This document shows positions 40,540 through 64,000 of a stretch of 64,000 nucleotides of DNA, one piece after another (the stretch's first letter is position 1; each line of letters begins with the position of its first letter). Origin of the DNA: Stramonita haemastoma (taxonomy: Eukaryota; Mollusca; Gastropoda; Neogastropoda; Muricidae); NCBI GenBank assembly GCA_030674155.1, contig CM060317.1, positions 38,088,795-38,152,794 on the forward strand. Reading direction: 5' to 3'. The position numbers and the translations under genes were made by a program. The notes below the pieces were generated by a model. That model had not been told where the DNA came from. It worked only from the letters and a program-made list of their open reading frames with translations, and did not search any database.

Positions 40540-40922
40540 AGGCCATAACTGGCTTACTCCTCTGCAAAAAGGGATTTTCTTTAAGATACAAGCAAGACAT
40601 TCCTCTCATGGGATCACAAAGTCACGGGTTCAAATCTTGTTGTGTCTGGTGAATTAAGGGTGGGGATTTTATGATCTCCCATGCCTACTTCTAGTGCACA
40701 CCAGCCAGTGCCTTGATTACCTTTGTGTATTAAATACACATTCAAAAGATCAAATAACATGTTAAAGATCCCGTAATTCATGTCAGTGTTTGGTGGGTTA
40801 CGGCAATATGAACATACTAAATGTACAACCCTGAAGTCAGAATGTGGCTACCTTCATAGTGGCCAAAAACAGTTGCACACATAAAATCTCACCACTGGGG
40901 AACTGCTGAGCTCAAGCTGAGG
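40540..40922 (+). mobile_element. SINE-like repeat with the shared module
   Basis: Box B-like cacgggttcaaatc near 40623, then the body, then the shared module at 40829-40922. It is the forward counterpart of 39408-39760. Confidence 0.7.
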
Positions 40923-40953
40923 AATGAAAAAAAAAGAAAGAAAAATAAAAGAG

Positions 40954-41002
40954 TAAAGCACTGAAACCACATCAAGGCCTCAATTTAATTTCCTTGTGTA
41001 CA

Positions 41003-41033
<31 letters not shown>

Positions 41034-41146
41034 CACAACACAAACCCCACACAACCACAACAACAAACACACACACCACACACACACAGAAAAAAGGTTA
41101 AAGCACTGAAACCACATCAAGGCCTCAACTTAATTTCCTTGTACAC

Positions 41147-41189
<43 letters not shown>

Positions 41190-41240
41190 ACACACACACC
41201 AGAGATAGTATACAGCATCACTTTATTTCCACATGTGAAC
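40954..41240. repeat. 145-bp tandem duplication with CA blocks
   Basis: taaagcactgaaaccacatc begins at 40954 and again at 41099. Each copy is followed by ttaatttccttg and a CA microsatellite. Confidence 0.9.
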
Positions 41241-41317
41241 CAACAAGCTATAGAACTCTGTTAAATCTTTAAATTCCTGATGAGACACAGAAAGATGGTG
41301 TGGAGGGGAGGAAGGAG

Positions 41318-41458
41318 AAAGAGAGAGAGAGAGAGAGAAAGGTGTGGGGGGAGGGAGAGAGAGAGAGGGGTGTGGGGGAGAGGGAGAGAGAGAGGAGAGA
41401 GAGAGAGAGAGAGAGAGTGGGGGGAGAGAGAGAGGGAGAGAGAAGAGAGAGAGAGAAA
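41318..41458. repeat. (AG)n/(GGGGAG)n purine tract
   Basis: AG runs with several GGGGGAG blocks. Confidence 0.95.
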
Positions 41459-42986
41459 CTGACAGAGAGGAGGTTTGCAGCACTATGCGTATCTAAGCAT
41501 CTAGTAAGATCTTTCATTAAAAAGACAAATAAGAAAATTCTAAACCACATCGCAAATAAAAATAAAACAAGTCTGAACCATATCATATTCTGACTTTTTT
41601 AAAGTGGCAAATGATACATCCTTACAAAATAATATATTGTAACCCCTACTCCCTCCTTTCTTCTCCCGAGAAACAGAAAAAAAATTAGTGTCTACAAGCT
41701 TAATCTTGTATTGTTTGTGTTCCTTTCTGTGCCCAGCAAAGCACTGTTTCTTTTTCTTCTACTAAAATGCTCAGTACAGGGAAACATTGAAGCACATATG
41801 TAGTTACTCTTGGTGACCGGACATATGAAAATGTTTTGAAACCTGTTCTACTTGTCATTCTCATCATCATTATTATCATTGTTGTTATCATTGTTGCTGT
41901 TTTTGCTGTTGATGGATTTTAAAACTTAGCCGACAAAAAAAAAAAAAAATGTCAACAACATCAGTTCTACCCAAGATAAAACCTGCTGGCTTTAAATGTA
42001 TAAAAGCCTTATCAAAACCTAATCACTGTCACCTGTAAGAGAACACGATTTATAATATCTTTGCCACTATCTTTTCCCTCAAGGCAAGTAAGAGTAGTCA
42101 GGTACACATCAACTCTTTCCTTTTTGAAACCCGAATTAAAATGTAAAAGGTTGCATGATTTAAAAACATTTTCAAGTATAAGAAAATACATAAAATTATG
42201 TATAAAAGGCCACAGAGACTGATAATACTAAAACCTATAAAGATTAAAAGTGCACAGAAATGTTGAGCCATTCAATTTTCAAAAAAAACACCCCCCCCCC
42301 CTCCAAAAACAAAACCAAACAAAGAAAACCCTGTCAAGCATTCACAATACATACATCTCAAAGTGTAAACACAAGCTTGTCTGTGGTGCTCAGTGGCTGA
42401 GAATGAAATGATTTTCTATGTGCTAACTAAACCTGATGTCAACAGCATGACAAGAGTCGGCAACAGACAGAATCATAGACAAGCAGAACAGCAGGACCAT
42501 TGGCAGAACAGAAGTGGAACAGGTCTTTGGCAGGGAAAATGCTCCATGATGGCATAAACGCGTTGAACAACTCTTTTAAAAGTGAGAGGCTTCACTATCG
42601 TGTTGGTTTGTTGGTTAACAACCTCCAACCTGACAAGTTCATGGTTCAAGTCCAAGGCAGTATGCTTGTGACAAAGATGATCTTCCAATTTTACAAGTTA
42701 ACTTATGTGCAGACCTGCAAGTTTCTGCACTCCTTTCATGAGAATATACAGACTTGACTTAACCCAGTCCACAGACTAAAATGTGTCTTAAATAAATCAA
42801 GAAAGTCTTTGATACATGTGCAGGCATGCAGATGTCAATCAGCAGAGTAAAAACAAAAAATCACAATTAAAGCCCCAGGTCAAATTATGTAATAAAAAAA
42901 CAACCTCTCCCTATAAAATGAACACGGTCATTAATTAAGAGGCAAACACAACTGAGAGATCCTGGCCAAATGAACAACATGGGAGT

Positions 42987-43203
42987 CAAGTGCTGACAAA
43001 TGCAGAAGGAAGAGAAGCACTGACCCTTTACCATACCTGCCGACTTTCCAGACGTGAGATTACTAAGCACAGAGATGATGACACTGCTTAAGCTCAAGTG
43101 CTGACATATGCAGGAGGAAGAGAAGCACCGACCCTTTAACACACTGCGACTTTCCACACGTGAGATTTCTAAGCACAGAGTCTGATGATGACACTGCTCA
43201 AGC
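42987..43203. repeat. 107-bp tandem duplication
   Basis: tcaagtgctgacaaatgcag at 42987 and a diverged copy at 43094 share agaagcac, gaccctttaac-like and cacagag blocks across the full unit. Confidence 0.9.
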
Positions 43204-45249
43204 TTTCCCTGTGAAAAAACTCTCAGCACCCCCCTGTCTTCAGCAACTAGCTTCAGCTCTATGCAAGAGAAACTCAGTAAGCAAGAACGAAAGTTGAGAG
43301 TTACGGTTATAGGGGACAGATAAAGAGGGTTACATCCAAATACATGGCACCTGTACATGAATATGCTAACAATTTGTGAACAGTGACATACCCTCCACCC
43401 GGTATGCATTTAATACAGGCATTCATTTTAGGAAACTGGATAGCTGAAAATAACATGTGCATTGTCATGGAGTGTTCTTCCATGTCTGATTTTAACATAC
43501 AGAAATTCAGACACTACCACTCACCCACTTTCTTTGAGAATGATTTCTTTATGTATGACATGATTAATCAAATATGCGGATGATGATAAAGAATAAGCAG
43601 AGTGCATTTTAAAGCAATATAAATGATGAAAAACCAAGGATTATTATGAATGGAAGTTCAAATTCAATACAATGCATACATGAAAAAAAAAAAATTTGCA
43701 CTTGTAAAAATTTTGACATAGCTGCAAATCTCAATGAGACAGATGATGGTTTTAGCGCAGATATTAGCACGAAACATCCAGAAATAATTACATTGTAGTA
43801 AAAATAAAGAAGTTTGCATCCCTATAAATTGTGCCATTGTTATCCTAATGCTAAAATGTTACATGATTTTAAAAAAAAAATCAACAATAGAATTATTAAA
43901 ACATCAAGGTCTTAAAAAAATTATTTAATTAGAATCTCAATGCTTTCAAATACATGAACCACAGCATATCACAAACTCACACACACACACTGCTAGTATC
44001 TAAAATCAAGTTACTAATTCCATTCAGTGATCAATACCTTTAGTTCGTCTTTAAAGAAGCTGTCAACATCAACCTTTGTATGAATCACAGTAAAACAGTC
44101 TGCTGCTGCATGTCAGATAACGTCAGAAAGGTGAAACACTACTGCCACTTACTTTTGTTTTGTTACAAATCTACGTCGCTGAAGACCAGCAATGAAGCTG
44201 GGTGCCTGACAAAAATGACCGGAGGATAAAGTTAGTTCACTGAGAAGCAGACAAAAATTTAAGTAACAAAAAAATTCTTGAGTGGGAGGCTGTTGTTTTC
44301 TATTCCCATCTGGAGGCCGAAAAAAACCAAGGGTATCATAGCTAGTAGACATCAGAATCAACCACCAAAATTCAGGAGATAATTTTTCTGTTATTTACAT
44401 GTACAGTCGGCTACTCCTTTACACATTTCTACAGCTCTGTAAATGATAAAACTATCCATATCTACAGAAAAGAACTGAAATAAATTAGTTTTAAAACTTT
44501 ACATGAATATATAAAAAAGGCAATCTTTCTGAGATTGTGGCACACAAATATATAAAACATACCTTGCACACAAAGACATCCACATATGTCAAATATGTGA
44601 CTTGCTGATAAAGACATAATCTATTCATAACTACATACATTTCCATTATAAAAAAAATGACAAAACACATCCTTTACTGTTCTGAACAGGAAATCTAAAA
44701 CAGCTCCAGTCCACAGTAAAATCAATCGCAGACAGTGAAAACCTTTCACTCAGACTGGTCAGTGGTAAACAAAAAAATATGACAGAAGAATCATGCGAAA
44801 ATCACAGTATGCCAAACAATCTCTGATGTGTGTATTTTGTTCGTTTATCAATCTAACAAGCAGATCTTCATGAAACACTTAACAAGTAGAACCAAAAGAA
44901 AAGCTGCATTCACACAAAGCCAGGTACACAACATACGCGCATGCATGCTGGAAGTATGGGCACAAATAGACGATGAGAGAGCAGACACCAAAGTTCTTTT
45001 GAAACCATACTCCATCAGAATATCCTCTAGTTCATTCCCCTGATGACTTTGGGAAATTTGAAAAGAGATATGCCCACAAGTACTTCCCATGCTTACACAT
45101 GAATAAATGTAATACGGCACAAATACTAATCAGCTGTTACAAAGATCTGGTGAAGATGATATCAACAGACAGAAAATAGAAGGAAAATTTTTTCTTCTTC
45201 TACTTCATAGATACACACACAATCAAAATTTGGGTAGCCCCCCTCCTCT

Positions 45250-45272
45250 CTCTCTCTCTCACACACACACAA

Positions 45273-45315
<43 letters not shown>

Positions 45316-45317
45316 AT

Positions 45318-45352
<35 letters not shown>
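45250..45352. repeat. Compound (TC)n-(AC)n-(AT)n microsatellite
   Basis: Short TC, AC and AT blocks in series. Confidence 0.95.
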
Positions 45353-46716
45353 CACTCATTTCACATCTTGTACATAAAAGAGTGTGCATCCCCCCCCCCC
45401 CCTCCACACACACAAATGAACATGAAAAACATGGGAACAAATGTATACAGAGCCACAACCTTTTCTCTGTCAAAAACAAACAAAAACAGCTTTAAAAAAA
45501 AAAAGTAACGTTATCACATGGTATGGGGAAGAATTCATTGGCAAGGAAACTTAATCAATAAATTAACTTTTTTTTAACAGTTACTGAAAAAGTGGAACAG
45601 GACTGGGATTTGGCCTAGGATCACAAGCAGCAGGAAAACGCCTTATAACAAGAATGTAACAGGCTAATCTCAAGCAAACAAACCAGCAAAACAAAGGCAG
45701 GTTGGTACCACTATCAGTTTGCCTCGTATGTACACAGTCTGTATCTCAAAAAAACAAACCATTCTTCAAATAATCTTTACAATGGATAGAATTCAGAATG
45801 TTTTCAATTTATCAAATCAATAGATTTTACTCTCAATGGAAAAAAACAACATTTGCTGGTTACAGGTCAATCTTTAGTTTCAACTGATGTTATCTGCATC
45901 ATGAAATCATAATGAACATACTGTGCACACACGCATTCATACACACATTCATGCATACATTCCAGACACCTCTATCCTCCTTCCTTCAACACAAACATTT
46001 CTTTCATTCTAGCACTCATTTCATTCTGAAACTGAAGATTCTCACAGGCATATACTATTCATTCAGAGTGTCTGCCCATATGATATTTTTTCTCCCACAA
46101 CAAAAAAAAACCCACACACACACAGCAGTCATTTTCAGTAACTGGGGCACAAACAAATTTGTACAAACACACACACAATCACCATGAAAAACAATGAGAA
46201 GGAAGGACTCCAGCATCCCTCCTCCAAACTGATGACAGTAATGATGTTGATGGCGACAGAGGCGAAGGAAGATGACCATGACAATGCCAGTGAAGATGAA
46301 GAAGGCTTGGAAAATGAAGAACGGTAGACACTATGAAACTGCTGCTGTGGAACAGAACCAAAAAAAAAGAAAAAAAAAGAGAAATGGATCAATAGAAACA
46401 AGAGAAACCTGCAAAACGCTGGAGTTAATGCTCAAATAAACATATATCCAAAAATGCATCAATAGCTGGTTACAAACAATTTACTTGATTTCATCAAATA
46501 TTAATATACAAACAGGATCAACCATTTCCACAACACTTTCACTTGTTTTATATAACAGCACGATCTACATGGTTGCACTACTTTGAATTGTACAGCATCT
46601 AGAGTCCACAATTATGGTCAAGACATCTTGAAACATGGACAAACTTGTCCTTGAACAAGATCTTCCAACAGTATAAAATGCACATTATGTTCATCTTGAA
46701 AGAAATAAAACTGAAG

Positions 46717-46930
46717 ATTCAGCAAGTAGCACCTTTTATTACAGACTGGAAGGTCGCAGATTCAAATCCCATAAGAGTCACAGGAATTTTTTGGACTTTG
46801 TCTGGCTCTTACCAAAGTGAGTGTGTTGTTGGCTCTTTGGAAGACTGGGAACACACAGTCAAGCTTCATCCACTTATGGATGTGAGTTTGAAATAGTTGC
46901 TCAAAATACCTGACTAGCACTGAAGGTCTC
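46717..46930 (+). mobile_element. tRNA-like SINE, group E, second copy
   Basis: Contains gactggaaggtcgcagattc and caaatccc with a body related to 10436-10600. Strongly decayed. Confidence 0.5.
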
Positions 46931-47228
46931 TATCTCTTGAACCCAGTATATTAAGATAGGAAGGTAGATTACAGCCCTGGCAAGTAGCCTTAAAACACAT
47001 GCACTTCCATAGCAGCATCCTCCCATCATCCTCATCATCATTGATCATCATGCCATAAAAGAAAATCGTCTCTGATTCAGTGGCCCTGTTTCCTCTGGTC
47101 TCCTGGTGACCTAGGTTTCGGTTTCTCCATACACTTCTATGCCTTCGGTGACTTTGTGTTAGGACTTTGGGGTTGGAGGTTTATGGGAGAGGGTCACTGG
47201 AAGGACACTGTTGAGGTAGCTACCCTGG

Positions 47229-47372
47229 GTGGGTGTTCTGCATATCTTAGCTCAAAACAGGGACCAGCGAACTCCAAAGTGACCCAGCAGCAGTGCTGGG
47301 CCCCTCTGGCTGGTGGCCCCACAATGGCCTGACATTGATGGGCTCCCTGTGGACTTCCAACCCTGAGGGTGC
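47229..47372 (+). repeat. Dispersed repeat F, copy 2
   Basis: Aligns with 24471-24616 over about 145 bp (gacccagcagcagtgctggg, cccctctggctggtgg). Confidence 0.8.
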
Positions 47373-47635
47373 GACGTAATGAATCTGGGTATGGCTGGGG
47401 AGGATGGAATGAAATGAGCGGCATGGGAACAGCAGGACAGGAAGATAATGCAGCAAAAAAAAAAAAGGAAATGGAAACATGGAAACTATTATCATCATCA
47501 CATACATTCAGTAAAGATATGAATACATAAACAGGCACTTTTGTTTTGTTTTAACTGTTAAATAAGGAAAAGACAAAAGCTGTAACCATCAGATATATCT
47601 GCCTTCTTCAGTCTTATCCTTTTCTGTCTGCCTCA

Positions 47636-47643
47636 ACACACAC

Positions 47644-47699
<56 letters not shown>

Positions 47700-47700
47700 C

Positions 47701-47765
<65 letters not shown>
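47636..47765. repeat. (CA)n microsatellite after the TACC stop
   Basis: CA run with CGCACA and ATCAACA interruptions, about 80 bases downstream of the TACC stop in the sense of transcription. Confidence 0.97.
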
Positions 47766-47770
<5 letters not shown>

Positions 47771-47841
47771 TACACATATATGTATGCATGTTTGCACACA
47801 GGACACACACACACATGCAATAACACAAACATAGCTCTTAC

Positions 47842-62111
<14,270 letters not shown>

Positions 62112-64000
62112 CTGAAAACAGAGGCAAAAACATTATTTTTTTATGAATCACAAAACAATGTCTCATCACAAGCTCAATTTCCAATAAGACCAAAGAAGAT
62201 ACACTACGCAATGTATTGATTTGTTGATTTTTGTTGTTGCTGTTAGTTTTTTTGTTTTTTTAAAACAAGAAATAACACTGTATAAATTCCATATGATCAT
62301 ACTATCATTATTACGACTGATATCATTACATACCAACCCTGGTTTCATGATCTTTTCATAGCCATTTCTCTAATATTATGCAGGTGAAAAAGTCTCTGAG
62401 AATACTCTGAGAAAAGAATCCCAATACATTTTGCATGATTTCATTTTAATATGGGAGACAAAAATACATTTCTGCAAAGTTTCATGGCATGGCTACTGAC
62501 TCCACCCCAAAGTCTTTTCAGCCATTTTCACTGAACAGGTGAGACTATGAAAATAATCCAACTGGAATTTTGTTTACCTTATTTGTGAGTGCTGTTTATA
62601 TAATTCACTCTTTGGGGTTCAGATTTGAGACTGATGGCTGGCTGTGTCACTGTAGAGAATGCATGCTCTCTTTAAAAAAAAAAAAAAAGGAATGGGTACT
62701 CTTTTGTTAGCCGCCACTGTAGTCTAGTGGTTAGGGTGTTGGACTCGTAATCAAAAGGTTGCGGGTTCGATCCCAGCTTTCGGCTAAGGCCTTGTGCCCT
62801 TGGAAAAGGCACTTTACGGCTATTTTCTCACCCCACCCAGGTGTAAAAGGGGTACCAACCTTGTGTTGGGGGTTAATCCTACGATAGACTGGCGTCCTAT
62901 CCAGGGGGGAGTCTAGGACTCTCAGTCACTTAACGCCACAGAAACCGGGATAAGCACCGGCCTGATGAGCCTTAGGCTCGGGACAGACTTTAACTTTTTA
63001 AAAAACTCTTTTGTTACAAACTTCATGTCCAATCTGCACTAATAAAAACATCTAATGAAGGGGGGGGGGGGGGGGGGGTGAGGAACCAACCCTTTTCATC
63101 TGTTATGATATTTCAAAGATTCAGTCATGAAGTTGATGATTGGTGACTATGACAGGATTTAAAAAAACAAAACTTTTCTGTTATTTGCATTGGAAAACCA
63201 GGTAACCTTTCATGCATCTTTGCATGTCTTTAGCTGCTTTGGTTGAAACTGTAAATGTTTAGCTAGAGACAGTAAGAGGAATAATCTTTACCTATAGCTA
63301 GGCATGATTAAAAAAAAAAAAAGTATTTTCTGTATAAAAAAAACCCAAAACAACTGTCCCACAGACTTCAAAGAAATCATAACTGAAGCAAACATAATGT
63401 AAGAAAAAAATAACAGATAAAAAAAAAGGACATAAGTTATTAAGCAGCAAAATCAAGAGACAGAAAAATAGGAAAAGATTTCATAGCAAAAATACATTCA
63501 AGTGCACAAAGCAAATTAAAAATACAAGATACATATACAAGTAAACTTATGACATGACTTAAACAAGTTCATCACATTGGGGGAGAAAAAAAAAATATAT
63601 ATACTCATGTTTAAAACAGCTATGCCCCCCCAAAATATAATAATAAAAAAAAAAGTGCCATTGAAGGTATAGTTGATTAGGCATAAAAATATTCTTTACA
63701 ATATTTTTTCAGAAATATTGCTAAAGAAACAAACTTTTAACACTGCGGCAAACACAATCTTTGATAAATTGATATAAAAATAATGTCTTACTTTCACTGC
63801 ACTTCCTCTTCTCACCATTGATAAAGAAATTGTTCATAAAACTATTATCATTTGATTAATTATTCTAAATACAGTCTTTCTTAAAACAAGCCTTATCCCA
63901 CACTTTACAAATATAAGATATTTATTTGCTTTCAGGCATGTGTTGACAAATCTTAATTATGCAAGGTCATGAGTGAAATAGATTTGCATGCGTGCACACC
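62112..64000. other. TACC upstream intron to window end
   Basis: AT-rich sequence with SINE-1 at 62710-63003 and a 19-base G run at 63060-63078. No further TACC exon was recognised. Confidence 0.55.
62710..63003 (+). mobile_element. SINE-1 copy 2 (tRNA-derived)
   Basis: A tRNA-like head (tagtctagtgg, gggttcgatcc) and the same body as 12643-12941 with only scattered differences. It is flanked by a perfect 12-bp duplication, actcttttgtta, at 62698-62709 and 63004-63015. Antisense in a TACC intron. Confidence 0.93.

Larger units (their letters stand above)
37711..47841. other. Convergent intergenic region between BBS12 and TACC
   Basis: No coding exon was recognised in 10 kb. A possible BBS12 poly(A) signal, aataaa, lies at 38819-38824. 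The rest is AT-rich sequence with SINE copies, two local duplications and microsatellites, listed separately. Stretches 43210-45250 and 45350-46700 hold nothing I can name. Confidence 0.6.

Overview
This is an animal nuclear genome window, not bacterial. The genes are split by GT-AG introns of 0.1 to 10 kb. There are several tRNA-derived SINE families, two decayed non-LTR retrotransposons and dozens of long (AC)n, (AT)n and (AG)n blocks. The mixture of a metazoan core-1 O-glycan enzyme, a ciliary chaperonin and a TACC protein with such microsatellite-rich DNA suggests a lophotrochozoan, most likely a mollusc such as a gastropod. That placement is inference; no rRNA or mitochondrial marker is present.

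Three conserved protein-coding genes were reconstructed exon by exon. (1) C1GALT1 on the minus strand (coding 5995-20635, three exons) is complete: a type II membrane Golgi beta-1,3-galactosyltransferase of family GT31 with an intact DDD motif. An open reading stretch continues in frame after its stop codon. (2) BBS12 on the plus strand (25084-37710, ten recognised exons, start exon not found) is the group II chaperonin-like Bardet-Biedl protein; one exon has a one-base frameshift. (3) A TACC gene on the minus strand (47842-62111, eight exons, running off the right edge) encodes the C-terminal TACC coiled coil; one exon has two compensating single-base indels. C1GALT1 and BBS12 are divergent, with about 4.4 kb between recognised coding parts. 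BBS12 and TACC are convergent, about 10 kb apart. No functional link between the three is implied by their order.

Most of the remaining DNA is repeats. At least five dispersed short-element groups can be told apart by alignment within the window, here called SINE-1, SINE-A, SINE-B, SINE-C and SINE-D, plus weaker groups. SINE-1 (two near-identical copies) and SINE-D (three copies) have clear target-site duplications. SINE-1 sits at the stop codon of a LINE, SINE-B is nested in SINE-C, and two of three SINE-D copies sit inside minisatellites. A 419-bp element with terminal inverted repeats lies in a TACC intron.

No operon, CRISPR array, virus or novel multi-gene system was seen. The most unusual items are the open extension after the C1GALT1 stop, SINE-D with its minisatellite insertions, a close inverted SINE-A pair, the 419-bp inverted-repeat element and a roughly 60-bp tandem repeat carrying a palindrome in each unit. 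All identifications rest on reading the sequence and on memory of protein families; no database search was run.
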